A program made the translations under genes and the position numbers. This document shows positions 9,547-17,623 of a stretch of 64,000 nucleotides of DNA, in pieces. Under the pieces are notes generated by a model. That model had not been told where the DNA came from, did no database searches, and saw nothing but the letters and a program-made list of their open reading frames with translations. Source of the stretch: DASQWP01 sp050697555 (GTDB lineage Bacteria > Actinomycetota > Thermoleophilia > Gaiellales > Gaiellaceae); contig JBOHAD010000002.1 of the NCBI GenBank assembly GCA_050697555.1, positions 1 to 64,000 of the forward strand, given 5' to 3'. Every line of letters begins with the position of its first letter. Within the stretch, counting starts at the first letter, position 1.

Positions 9547-10615
9547 GCAGGACCTCGACGACCTCGCCCTCGGTGCGGCGATCCTGGGGACCGGCGGTGG
9601 GGGCGACCCCTACATCGGCAAGCTCCTCGCCCAGGAGACCATCCGCGAGCACGGACCGGTGGCGGTCGTCGACGTGGACGAGGTAGACGACGAGGCCCTC
9701 GTCCTGCCAGTCGCGATGATGGGGGCGCCCACGATCATGGTCGAGAAGCTCGCCGCGGGCGAGGAGATCCTGGCCGCGGTCGACGCGGTCGAGAACTACC
9801 TCGGCCGGCCGATGACCCACACGATCTCCGCGGAGGTCGGCGGCATCAACTCCGTCTTCCCCTTCGTCGTCGCGGCGAGGCGGCGGCTTCCCATCGTCGA
9901 CGCGGACATGATGGGTCGGGCGTTCCCGGAGCTCCAGATGGTCATCCCGACGATGTACGGCATCTCGGCGACGCCGATGGCCATGGCCGACGAGAAGGGA
10001 AACGCCGTGCTGCTGACCACCATCGACAACCGTTGGACCGAGCGTTTCGCCCGCTCGGTGGTCGTCGACATGGGTGCCGCGGCGATGATCACCCTCTACG
10101 CCCTCAGCGGAGCGCAGGCGAAGGAGACGACCGTCCAGGGAACGCTCGCCCTCAGCCAGGAGCTTGGGAGGATCGTCCGCGAGACGCGTGCGGCCCACGG
10201 CGCGCCGATCGAGGCGGTCACGGATCGGCTCGGCGGCTTTCGCCTCTTCCAGGGCAAGGTCGCCGACGTGGAACGCCGGACCGAGGGAGGATTCGCGCGA
10301 CTCGAAGCACGGATCGAGGGGCTCGGCGCGTACGCGGAGTCCACGCTTGTGGTTCGCAGCCAGAACGAGCACCTCGTCGCCGAGCGCGACGGCGCACTCG
10401 TCGCCTCGACCCCCGACCTGATCATCGTCCTCGAGTCCGACTCCGGAGAGCCGATCACGACCGAGAGCCTCAGGTACGGCTTCCGGGTGACCGTGCTCGG
10501 GGCGCCCTGCGACGCCCGCTGGCGCTCCGAGGCTGGGCTCGGGCTCGTCGGACCGCGCTACTTCGGCTACGACGTCGAGTACGTCCCGGTGGAGGAGCTG
10601 GCCGCGCGCGGATGA
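9530..10615 (+). CDS. DUF917 family protein
   Basis: A 361-residue protein matching the DUF917 family, which regularly sits beside hydantoinase-like genes. The N-terminal glycine cluster ILGTGGGGDPYIGK is the family hallmark and is followed by MMGAPTIMVEKLAAGEEI and PIVDADMMGRAFPELQM. GTG 9530 lies inside the end of the preceding gene, so the two are translationally coupled. The biochemical role is not established; the context suggests a partner of the second hydantoinase-A-like protein. A tRNA-Gly 3' fragment follows immediately. Confidence 0.85.
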   Translation: MRQIAEQDLDDLALGAAILGTGGGGDPYIGKLLAQETIREHGPVAVVDVDEVDDEALVLPVAMMGAPTIMVEKLAAGEEILAAVDAVENYLGRPMTHTISAEVGGINSVFPFVVAARRRLPIVDADMMGRAFPELQMVIPTMYGISATPMAMADEKGNAVLLTTIDNRWTERFARSVVVDMGAAAMITLYALSGAQAKETTVQGTLALSQELGRIVRETRAAHGAPIEAVTDRLGGFRLFQGKVADVERRTEGGFARLEARIEGLGAYAESTLVVRSQNEHLVAERDGALVASTPDLIIVLESDSGEPITTESLRYGFRVTVLGAPCDARWRSEAGLGLVGPRYFGYDVEYVPVEELAARG

Positions 10616-10616
10616 G

Positions 10617-10650
10617 CCTGGTGGTGAGGGTTCGATTCCCTTCGCCCGCT
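10617..10650 (+). repeat. 3' fragment of a tRNA-Gly gene (candidate attachment site)
   Basis: The sequence contains a perfect T arm (stem GAGGG/CCCTT around the loop TTCGATT) followed by a tRNA 3' acceptor strand CGCCCGC and discriminator T, which together fit tRNA-Gly. No matching 5' acceptor (GCGGGCG) or anticodon arm lies upstream, where the DUF917 gene runs. A lone tRNA 3' end of this kind is what an integrative element leaves at its far end. Confidence 0.65.
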
Positions 10651-11955
10651 CTAGTCCGGAGCCTCGAGCGCGAGGAGGTCGTCGATGGTTTCGCGCCTCC
10701 GGATGAGCCGCGTCTTCCCATCCCCGACGAGGACGGCGGCCGGCCTCGGCACGCCGTTGTAGTTGGAGCTCATACCGAGCGTGTAGGCGCCGGTGGCGGG
10801 AACTGCGAGGAGGTCGCCGCGCGCCGGTTCCGGGAGAGCGACGCGGTCGATGAGGACGTCGCCGGACTCGCAGTGCTTCCCGCAGACGGCGTAGTTGCCC
10901 GTGGCGTCCTCGCTCACGCGGTTGGCGAGGAGGGCGCTGTAGCGGGCGCCGTAGAGCTGCGGCCGCGGGTTGTCCGACATGCCGCCGTCGATCGCCACGT
11001 AGGTCGTCGCCTCGCTCGCGGCCTTGACGACGCCTACGCGGTAGAGCGTGAGGCCGGCCTGGCCGACGAGCGAGCGCCCGGGCTCGAGGACGAGCTGCGG
11101 AAGCGGCAGCCCGAGGAGGGCCCACTCATGCTCGAGCCGGCCCGCGAGAGCGGCGACGAAGTCCTGCACGCGCGGCGCAGGCTCCTCCGCGACGTGCCGG
11201 ATGCCGAGTCCGCCCCCGAGATCGACGACGGCGGGCGTCCACCCGAGCTCGGCTCGGCAGTCGGCCGCGAAGGAGGCGAGCCAGTCGACGCTCGCCCGGG
11301 CTGCCCGCGTCTCGAGCAGCTGTGAGCCGATGTGGAGGTGAACGCCTGCGACCTCGAGGGACGCCGAGAGCGCCTGCGCGATCGCGTGCAGGGCGAGATC
11401 GGACGGGAGGCCGAACTTCGAGCCGTGGTGGGCGGTCATGATCGCCGGGTGAGTGTCGGCGTCGACGCCCGGCGTGACGCGCACGAGGACGCGACGGATC
11501 CCGGCCGCCGCCGCACGCGCGACCTCGTCCAGGGCGTCGAGTACGACGAGGCCCGCTCCGGTCTCCGCCGCCGCGCATAGCTCCTCGTCGCTCTTGTTGT
11601 TCCCGTGTACGACGATCCGCTCGCCGCGAACTCCTGCCTGCCGTGCGAACGTGAGCTCTCCCAGCGTCGAGACGTCCGCGCCGAGCCCCTCGGCCGCGAG
11701 CAGCTTCAGGACCGCGACGTTCGGGAATGCCTTGACGCTGTACGCGACGAGCGCTTCCGGCGCCGCGCGCCGGTACTCGCGCGCCCGGGCGAGCAGGGTC
11801 TGCTCGCAGTAGACGACGAGCGGCGTGCCGAACTCCCCTGCGAGCGTCGAGGCTCGAACGCCTCCGACGGACAGCTCGCCCTCGTCGGCTGCGGCGGTGT
11901 GGGGGAAGAGATCGAGCACGGGAGCGGGCGCCGGCCTCCTCGCCGCCTGGGACAC
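10651..11955 (-). CDS. lysA: diaminopimelate decarboxylase (lysine biosynthesis)
   Basis: A 434-residue pyridoxal-phosphate enzyme that decarboxylates meso-diaminopimelate to L-lysine. The PLP-binding lysine lies in AYSVKAFPN, followed by HGNNKSDEEL, HLHIGSQL, the phosphate-binding VVDLGGGLGI, EPGRSLVGQAG, and the substrate-binding CGKHCESGD and YNGVPRP. The open frame extends far upstream, but GTG 11955 gives the normal family length. The stop abuts the tRNA-Gly fragment, so the two lie end to end. It is transcribed alone, convergent with the hydantoinase operon. Confidence 0.93.
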   Translation of the reverse strand: MSQAARRPAPAPVLDLFPHTAAADEGELSVGGVRASTLAGEFGTPLVVYCEQTLLARAREYRRAAPEALVAYSVKAFPNVAVLKLLAAEGLGADVSTLGELTFARQAGVRGERIVVHGNNKSDEELCAAAETGAGLVVLDALDEVARAAAAGIRRVLVRVTPGVDADTHPAIMTAHHGSKFGLPSDLALHAIAQALSASLEVAGVHLHIGSQLLETRAARASVDWLASFAADCRAELGWTPAVVDLGGGLGIRHVAEEPAPRVQDFVAALAGRLEHEWALLGLPLPQLVLEPGRSLVGQAGLTLYRVGVVKAASEATTYVAIDGGMSDNPRPQLYGARYSALLANRVSEDATGNYAVCGKHCESGDVLIDRVALPEPARGDLLAVPATGAYTLGMSSNYNGVPRPAAVLVGDGKTRLIRRRETIDDLLALEAPD

Positions 11956-12178
11956 GGCCGCGCGATCGTATCCGCCCGACCGGTTGCACGCGGTTGCCGC
12001 GTCGCGACCGCGTCGAGGTGCTCGACCGTTCGCTCGAGGGTTGAAAGCCCGCCTGGGGCGGTGCGCGGGTGCGTGCCTATTCGCGGCGACTGAGGGATAC
12101 CTTGTCGAATACCGCGCTGAACGTCGTCTCGCGGCTGCCCCGGCGTGCGACACTTTTCGCGGCAACGGAGGGGGTCGC

Positions 12179-12652
12179 ATGAGGACGGAGTCCATCGGGT
12201 CGCAGGCGCTTGCAGAGCGGATGCTGACCGACGCGTACGAATTCGTGCGCAGCGGCTGGTGCCAGGGCGCTGCGGCGCTGGACGAGTGCGGGCGGCCGAT
12301 CGAGCCGGCCAGCGCCTTCGCACGCAAGTGGTCGGCGCTCGGAGCGCTCGAGAGGGCCTGGCGGCGTGCTCCCGAGCGGCCCGGAGTCGCGCTCGACGCC
12401 TTCCAGAGCGCGAAGCTGGCCCTCACCGCGGCGGTGAACGACGTCCCGCGGGTCTGGAACGACAGCCCTGACCGGCACGAGAGCGACGTGCTGAGCGCGC
12501 TCGCCGAGGCGGTTCGACTCCTCGGCCTTCCCGCGGCGGTACCTCCGTCGGCCCTGGACGACCTTCTCGAGGACGTGGACGCGATCCGCCCCCGCGGGAG
12601 CCTCGAGCTGCAGCCGCTTCTGCCCCTTCCCGCCGAGACGGTCGAGCCGTAG
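12179..12652 (+). CDS. DUF6197-like small protein
   Basis: A 157-residue soluble protein of no known function. Residues 12-50 (TDAYEFVRSGWCQGAAALD, then GRPIEPASAFARKWSALGAL) follow the pattern I associate with DUF6197 proteins of actinobacteria: a Trp-Cys-Gln-Gly motif then a conserved Trp. The ATG at 12179 follows GGAGGGGG. The frame is open further upstream without protein-like content. A perfect hairpin follows the stop. The family name is from memory of the pattern. Confidence 0.6.
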   Translation: MRTESIGSQALAERMLTDAYEFVRSGWCQGAAALDECGRPIEPASAFARKWSALGALERAWRRAPERPGVALDAFQSAKLALTAAVNDVPRVWNDSPDRHESDVLSALAEAVRLLGLPAAVPPSALDDLLEDVDAIRPRGSLELQPLLPLPAETVEP

Positions 12653-12654
12653 GA

Positions 12655-12677
12655 AGGGCCGCTCGGGGAGCGGCCCT
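12655..12677 (+). terminator. 10-bp hairpin after the DUF6197-like gene
   Basis: AGGGCCGCTC pairs perfectly with GAGCGGCCCT across a 3-base loop, 2 bases after the stop codon. There is no T tract on the plus strand, so it would act as a strong-stem terminator without poly-U, or as a 3' end stabiliser. Confidence 0.55.
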
Positions 12678-12790
12678 GGGGGGAGAGGTACGACGCCTTC
12701 GCCGGGTGTCTGGGCGTCGAGAGCGCGTCCTTCGGCGCCGAAACCGCGATCCCTTCCTCCGTCCGGCACATGGGTCAGGCTTGCGGAGCG

Positions 12791-13882
12791 ATGGAGGAAC
12801 GCGTCGTCTACATCCGCCCGCGCACGATCCTCGTCGTGCTCGGCATCGTCCTCGTCGCCACCGCGCTCTTCGCGTTCCTCTACCTCGCGTGGCACGTCAT
12901 CACGTGGATCCTCATCGCGCTCTTCCTCGCCCTAGCGCTCAACCCCGCCGTCGAGTTCTTCGAGCGACACGGCCTCAGGCGGGGCCTGGCCTCGGCCGTC
13001 GTCTTCCTGCTCGCGCTCGCCGCCTTCGCCGGCCTCGCGTCGCTGCTCCTTCCCCCTCTCGTCGAGCAGGTGACCGACTTCATCGACGCAATCCCCGGCT
13101 TCATCGACGACGTGACGGCCGGCCGGGGGCCGCTCGGCTTCCTCCAGGACGACTACCAGATCGTCGACAGGGTGGAGGAGGCGCTCGAGACTCGCGGGGC
13201 CGGAGAGGTGCTCGGCGTCACGGCGGCCGGGATCGCCATCGCCCAGGGCGTGATCACCGCGGTCGTCGGCGCCGTTGCGATCGCCTTCATCACGTTCTTC
13301 ATGCTGCTCGAGGGACCTCGCCTGGTGGAGCGCTTCCTCGGCTTCGTGCCCGCAGGCGCCCGGCCGCGCTGGGAGCGCGTCGGCCGCGACATCTATCGCA
13401 CGGTGGGCGGCTACGTCACCGGGAACCTGCTCATCAGCCTCATCGCGGGGATCGCGTCGGCGATCGTGCTCTTCGCGCTCGGGAGCGAGTACGCCGTCGC
13501 GCTCGCCGTTCTCGTGGCGGTGCTCGACCTCGTCCCCCTCGCCGGCGCCACGCTGGCCGCGATCATCGTCTCGACGGTCGGCTTCATCGAGCTGGGCTGG
13601 GTGCGCGGCGTGACCCTCATCGTGTTCTTCGTCGTCTACCAGCAGCTCGAGAACCACGTCCTCCAGCCGGTCATCTACGGCCGCACGGTGCAGCTCTCCC
13701 CGCTGATCGTGCTCGTCGCCGTGCTCATCGGCGCCGAGCTGGTCGGCATCCTCGGCGCGCTCGCGGCCATCCCGGTCGCGGGCATCGTGCAGTCGATCGC
13801 GCGGGAGCTGCTCCGCTACCGTCGCGAGGTCCTCGTCGCGCCGGCCGGGCCGACCGTCCTTCCGGCGGAGGAGCCGCCCTAG
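12791..13882 (+). CDS. AI-2E family (PerM-like) membrane transporter
   Basis: A 363-residue multi-pass membrane protein. It begins with a pair of hydrophobic segments (TILVVLGIVLVATALFAFLY, then ILIALFLALALNPAVEFFER), a long middle domain, and a cluster of C-terminal helices containing LENHVLQPVIYGRTV, the conserved signature of the AI-2E exporter family. I chose ATG 12791 because GGAG lies 6 bases upstream; ATG 12770 is possible. The transported molecule is unknown for most members. Confidence 0.88.
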   Translation: MEERVVYIRPRTILVVLGIVLVATALFAFLYLAWHVITWILIALFLALALNPAVEFFERHGLRRGLASAVVFLLALAAFAGLASLLLPPLVEQVTDFIDAIPGFIDDVTAGRGPLGFLQDDYQIVDRVEEALETRGAGEVLGVTAAGIAIAQGVITAVVGAVAIAFITFFMLLEGPRLVERFLGFVPAGARPRWERVGRDIYRTVGGYVTGNLLISLIAGIASAIVLFALGSEYAVALAVLVAVLDLVPLAGATLAAIIVSTVGFIELGWVRGVTLIVFFVVYQQLENHVLQPVIYGRTVQLSPLIVLVAVLIGAELVGILGALAAIPVAGIVQSIARELLRYRREVLVAPAGPTVLPAEEPP

Positions 13883-13921
13883 GGCGTTTCAGGCCACAGC
13901 CGGTGGGGAGACACGGCCCAC

Positions 13922-14230
13922 GTGGATCTGGACGCCGATGCGACCCAGGCGGTCTTCCGCCGGGCGAACGAGGAGATCTTCGGCTTCGCCGGGGAGACGC
14001 TCGGTGACGAGCCGGATGCTCTCGCGCCGTTCCTCTGCGAGTGCGCCGACCGGCGCTGCACCCGCATCGTCCGGCTGAGGCCGGCGGAGTTCGAGGCGGC
14101 GCGCTCCGTTCCGGGGCAGTTCGTCGTGCTCGCCGGCCACGAGGGGAGGGTCGACGACGAGCGGGTCGTCGAGCGCGGCGAACGCTTCACGCTCGTCCAA
14201 AGGCCCGCGCGAGAACGCTCGTGTAGCTGA
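13922..14230 (+). CDS. small protein with CxC-x4-C motif, paralog 1
   Basis: A 102-residue protein. The middle has FLCECADRRCTRIVRLRPAE, a CxC plus a third cysteine five residues on, which could bind a metal. It resembles its downstream neighbour across its length: both open with an FRxxNE segment, then the cysteine cluster, then a segment ending in PGxxxxxxGHE. I do not know a named family. It starts at GTG 13922. Confidence 0.65.
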   Translation: MDLDADATQAVFRRANEEIFGFAGETLGDEPDALAPFLCECADRRCTRIVRLRPAEFEAARSVPGQFVVLAGHEGRVDDERVVERGERFTLVQRPARERSCS

Positions 14231-14245
14231 CAAGATAGAGCCGAC

Positions 14246-14581
14246 GTGACGGAGCGCGAGGCCAGGCTGGCGAAGAACGAGGCGCTCTTCCGCGGCGTCA
14301 ACGAGCGCGTCAAGGACGTCAAGGGTGAGCTCGGGGAGGCGGCCCCCGGCGCGAGGATCGAGTTCATCTGCGAGTGCGGCCGCGAGGACTGCGTCGCGCA
14401 GGTGCGGCTCACGCTCACGGAATACGAAGGCGTGCGGGCGAACGCGACGCACTTCATCCTCAAGCCGGGACACGAGACCGCCCACGTCGAGCGGATCGTT
14501 CGCGAAGAGGACGGCTACGTCGTCGCCGAGAAGCATCCGGAGGAAGCGACGATCGCGCGGCGGACCGACCCGCGCAGCTGA
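14246..14581 (+). CDS. small protein with CxC-x4-C motif, paralog 2
   Basis: A 111-residue protein, paralog of the gene 15 bases upstream. It has LFRGVNERVKDV, then FICECGREDCVAQVRLTLTE, then HFILKPGHETAHVERIV. The start is GTG 14246. The cysteines are conserved between the two copies while the linkers differ, so a structural metal or redox role is likely (inference). The pair is probably one transcript. Confidence 0.65.
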   Translation: MTEREARLAKNEALFRGVNERVKDVKGELGEAAPGARIEFICECGREDCVAQVRLTLTEYEGVRANATHFILKPGHETAHVERIVREEDGYVVAEKHPEEATIARRTDPRS

Positions 14582-14588
14582 CCGCCGG

Positions 14589-15116
14589 CTACTCGCGGGC
14601 CGCGAGGGCAACGTTCAGGGCGGTTACGGTCCCGGAGCCAACGACGCCGTCGGGGTCGATGCCAGCCTCTCTCTGGAAGCGGCGGACGGCCCGGGTGGTT
14701 CTCGGCCCGAAGACGCCGTCGGCCGTCAGGCCGTACTCGAGGCTGACGAGTGCACGCTGAAGCTGGCGGACGCGGGCTCCGCTGTCGCCCTCTCTGAGCA
14801 CGCCGTCCGCGGGGAGCCGCAGGCGCAGAGCCGGTTCCGTCTCGGTTTCGGTCGGAGTCGTCTCGGCCGGCGGAGCCGTGGGCGTCCCCTCCTCCGTGTC
14901 GCCGTTTCCCTGGAGAGCGACGAGCAGGATGACGATCAGAATGACCGCCGCGCCGCCGACCAGGGCGATGAGCCGGCGGTTCGGCGCTCCGACGGACGGC
15001 CGCGTTGGCCGGGGCCGAGAGGGCCCGGACACCTCCTCGGTGGGCGCCTCGAGCCAGTCCTCCTCCTCGGCGAGCCAGTCTTCCTCGGGGGGCTCTCCGT
15101 CCTCACCGCGCCGCAT
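14589..15116 (-). CDS. membrane-anchored peptidoglycan-binding protein
   Basis: A 175-residue protein with an acidic cytoplasmic N-terminus (about 1-46), one membrane segment (LIALVGGAAVILIVILLVAL, about 48-68), a Thr/Glu/Pro linker and a C-terminal peptidoglycan-binding domain (PG_binding_1) with SGARVRQLQRALVSLEYGL and GVFGPRTTRAVRRFQREAG. The orientation is N-in, so the binding domain lies outside on the cell wall. No enzyme domain is present. It is convergent with the CxC pair. Confidence 0.85.
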   Translation of the reverse strand: MRRGEDGEPPEEDWLAEEEDWLEAPTEEVSGPSRPRPTRPSVGAPNRRLIALVGGAAVILIVILLVALQGNGDTEEGTPTAPPAETTPTETETEPALRLRLPADGVLREGDSGARVRQLQRALVSLEYGLTADGVFGPRTTRAVRRFQREAGIDPDGVVGSGTVTALNVALAARE

Positions 15117-15188
15117 GCCGATACCGTACCCGCGCCGAAGGAGCGCACACGGGGACGCTGCACCTTGCGTTTGCAGGGCCTCCCAGGT

Positions 15189-15229
15189 GCGCCTGCCAGG
15201 ATTCGAACCTGCGACCGCGGAGTAGAAGA
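15189..15229 (-). repeat. degenerate tRNA-Arg(TCT) 3' half, copy 1
   Basis: On the minus strand this reads as the acceptor end, T arm and part of the anticodon arm of tRNA-Arg(TCT). It matches the intact tRNA at 33193-33265 at roughly 38 of 41 positions, with one base lost in the variable region. No 5' half follows. It is one of three collinear tRNA-derived copies. Confidence 0.7.
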
Positions 15230-16180
15230 AGGTCTCGGGCGCCAGAGGCGCGAACGGAACTGAGACTTTCCCTGCTAGAAGCCTGTTTACGCCGTCTCGG
15301 CTCAGGCAGGGTTTCGGCCTTCGGCGGGTCGTGTTGTCCCCTTGTTGTCCCGTCTGGGCTGCCCCCGTGCGCCTCTACGCCGTCGCCAGTCTCGAGACCG
15401 GCCGAACGGGTCGAGGTCTTCTCCGCGCTCCAGCGATGATCGCCGACGTGAGAGCGGACGAGTCCGACCTCGCAGACAGGCTCACGGTCAAGACGCTCGA
15501 CCTCGAGACGCCGGCCAACTGAGCCACGACGCGACTCGCGAGGCTGCTCAGCCTCTAGTCAGGTGAGAGTCGCGGCGCTACCCTCGGTGCGAGGGAGCCG
15601 GCCGAGGGAACGTTGAATGCCCCTCCACATCTGTCCCGAAGTGGCCGCGGGTCTGGCCGCGGGCCCTTGCGGCGGTCGGTTCCCTCGCTTTCGACTCGCC
15701 TTTCGGCTAGTAGTTCGAAGTCTTCTGCGTCCTAAGCTTAAGGGCGAGGGAGCCGATCGACTGCGGCCGGTTGGTTCCCTCGTCTTCCTGCGCTTGCTCA
15801 GAACAAGCCCGACACCGGCTCTTCACCAAACCGAAACCCACGTAACGGCTCGCATGCGCGAGCCTCTACCGTGGGAGTACGGGAGCCAGGCGCGATCTGG
15901 AGCGCATGGAGCTGGTACCCGCAACCTCCAACCGAACCTCCTCACGGGGCGCCCCGCGGCCACGAAGAAGTGGGCGCCCCCTCGCCCCCTTGGGCTCCAT
16001 CGCCGTCACACTTGCAGCGACGTAGCCCAAGCGTTCAGCACTCGCCGCGATCGCTCGTCCGGGCCGGACGATCAAAGTTCGGCCGGACTCTTTCGTTTGC
16101 TGTTGTCCGGTCTGTTGTCCCCTGAGAGTTCGTCTACCTGCCAGACAACACCTCATCTCGATTAGCAGGGACTTCGCGAC
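15230..16180. other. non-coding 0.95-kb stretch between two tRNA-Arg remnants
   Basis: No protein-like frame is visible on either strand. It holds two copies of the 12-mer GCGAGGGAGCCG (15589-15600 and 15744-15755), each followed by a near complement (15677-15688 and 15773-15782), so two hairpins could form. It also has two pairs of short GTTGTCC repeats (around 15334-15354 and 16100-16121). It looks like decayed DNA between two attachment-site remnants. Confidence 0.5.
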
Positions 16181-16251
16181 GCGCCTGGCAGGATTCGAAC
16201 CTGCGATCCGCGGATTAGAAGACGAGTGCTCTGTCCGCTGACCATGCGGGT
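16181..16251 (-). pseudogene. degenerate tRNA-Arg(TCT), copy 2
   Basis: The 3' half (16181-16221) matches 33194-33234 of the intact tRNA-Arg at 40 of 41 bases, with the TCT anticodon loop kept. The D-arm core GCTCTGTCC is also collinear, but the 5' strand of the anticodon stem no longer pairs and the 5' acceptor strand is replaced. The tRNA cannot fold normally, so this is a remnant or an attachment site. Confidence 0.75.
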
Positions 16252-16262
16252 TTGAGCGGCCT

Positions 16263-16290
16263 GCGCGCCAGTGCGTGCGCCAGTCTTGCG
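16263..16290. repeat. GCGCGCCAGT-type repeat beside tRNA remnant
   Basis: A short tandem pattern, GCGCGCCAGTGCGTGCGCCAG, directly beside the tRNA-Arg remnant. Similar tracts occur at 33063-33098 near the intact tRNA-Arg and at 40854-40873 near the tRNA-Arg(TCG) fragment, and not elsewhere that I noticed. Confidence 0.5.
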
Positions 16291-16402
16291 CCCGCGAGTG
16301 CACCACGGTCACACGGCGCGGTCTCCCCAGAGCCGACCCGAGCATCGCGTCGCGCCTCCCCTGGTTGCCTGCGCGCGCCCAGCGCGGGGTGCTGTCGCCG
16401 GT

Positions 16403-17206
16403 CTACGGGTGGCCGACGAGCCAGTCGGTGATCCGGCTGGATGCGCCGAGTGACGAGAAGTCGCCCTCCTCGCGGATCTGCACCGCGGCGGCGGCGAAGG
16501 CCTCGACCGCTGCCCACGTCAGCGCGCCGCCGACGCTGACGCGGCGGCCACCGGCCTCGACAATCTCGCGCAGCGACAGCCCGGGACGGGCGAGCACGTT
16601 GACCGGCTTGGAGACGGCCTCGCAGACGGCGCGAATCTCGTGGGCGTTTTGGAGACCTGGTGCGTAGAGCACGTCGGCGTCCGCGCGTTCGTAGGCCTGC
16701 AGCCGGGCGATCGTGTCGTCGAGGTCGGGGTTGCCGCGAATGAGGTTCTCGGCTCGCGCCGTGAGCACGAACGGGAACGAGAGCCGCCTCGCCGCTTCGC
16801 AGGCCGCGGCCACCCGCTCGACCGCGTTTGCGAGCGAGTAGATCGAGCCGCTCGGGTCGTAGTCCTCGATCGAGCCGCCGACGGCTCCCGCCCCGGCGGC
16901 ACGCTGGATGGCGGCCGCCGCAGCGCCCGGCTCGGGCCCGTATCCGTTCTCGAGATCGACCGAGACCGGCAGGCTCGTCGCCCGATCGAGCGCGCGGACG
17001 TGCTCGATCACCTCGTCCAGGGTCGCGCCGCCGTCCGGAAGCCCGAGCGTGAAGGCGAAGCCGGAACTCGTGGTCGCGAGTGCCTTGAAGCCGAGCGCCT
17101 GCAGGACCCTGGCCGAGCCGACGTCCCACGGGTTCGGGATGACGAAGGCCGCGCCCTCGTGCAGCCCGCGAAAGTCCGCCGCCTTCTGTTCCTGGCTTCG
17201 TTGCAC
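16403..17206 (-). CDS. isocitrate lyase/PEP mutase family enzyme
   Basis: A 267-residue enzyme of the ICL/PEP-mutase TIM-barrel superfamily (oxaloacetate, 2-methylisocitrate or carboxyphosphonoenolpyruvate type). Hallmarks are IPNPWDVGSARVLQALGF near the start, the metal-binding VSVDLENGYG, GGSIEDYD and LTARAEN. It lacks the KKCGH-type active-site loop of true isocitrate lyases, so it is one of the small C-C lyase or mutase relatives. GTG 17206 gives the usual N-terminus; an earlier frame extension has no protein character. The reaction is uncertain. Confidence 0.85.
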   Translation of the reverse strand: MQRSQEQKAADFRGLHEGAAFVIPNPWDVGSARVLQALGFKALATTSSGFAFTLGLPDGGATLDEVIEHVRALDRATSLPVSVDLENGYGPEPGAAAAAIQRAAGAGAVGGSIEDYDPSGSIYSLANAVERVAAACEAARRLSFPFVLTARAENLIRGNPDLDDTIARLQAYERADADVLYAPGLQNAHEIRAVCEAVSKPVNVLARPGLSLREIVEAGGRRVSVGGALTWAAVEAFAAAAVQIREEGDFSSLGASSRITDWLVGHP

Positions 17207-17623
17207 GCTAGTCCTCGTCCTGTGAGGCTTGCCGACCAAGCCAGGCGAGCGTCTCCGCGGCATTCATTTGCGGCGCGAACACGGGGTAGAAGACCCAGAC
17301 GATGCGGCCAGCTTCGGAGATGAGGGTCACGCATGCTTCAAGCATGGCACTCGCGGCGTGGCCCACGCCTTCGTCTGCGAGCGTATCGCCGCCGCGCGTC
17401 CCAAGCTCGGGGGCTTCGTGTCACCAGACGTCTTGCAGTCTGGCACGGCGGCATACCGGGGTACGCGCAGGGTGCGGGCTGGGCGAGCGCAGGGGTGGGC
17501 GGGCAAGAGGTGCGGTGTCGTCCGGTTCGTCTCGAGCGCGTGAGCGCTTCTCGGCCCGGGTCGTTCCGCGGTCCCGGAGAACGCCCACGTGGCCACGCAG
17601 CAGCGGCGCACCACGCCGGATCA
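17207..17623. other. intergenic stretch
   Basis: About 0.4 kb between two minus-strand genes. I see no protein-like frame and no recognisable RNA. It must contain the promoter of the downstream ICL-like gene and the terminator of the deacetylase gene. Confidence 0.5.

Noticed and set aside
15425..15540. Minus-strand D-arm-like sequence (TGGCTCAGTTGG)
   Set aside because: No matching anticodon or T arm at the correct distance; too short to call a tRNA remnant.
15617..16165. A 182-codon plus-strand frame between tRNA-Arg remnants
   Set aside because: Composition and lack of any motif suggest no gene; it covers the repeated hairpin sequences.
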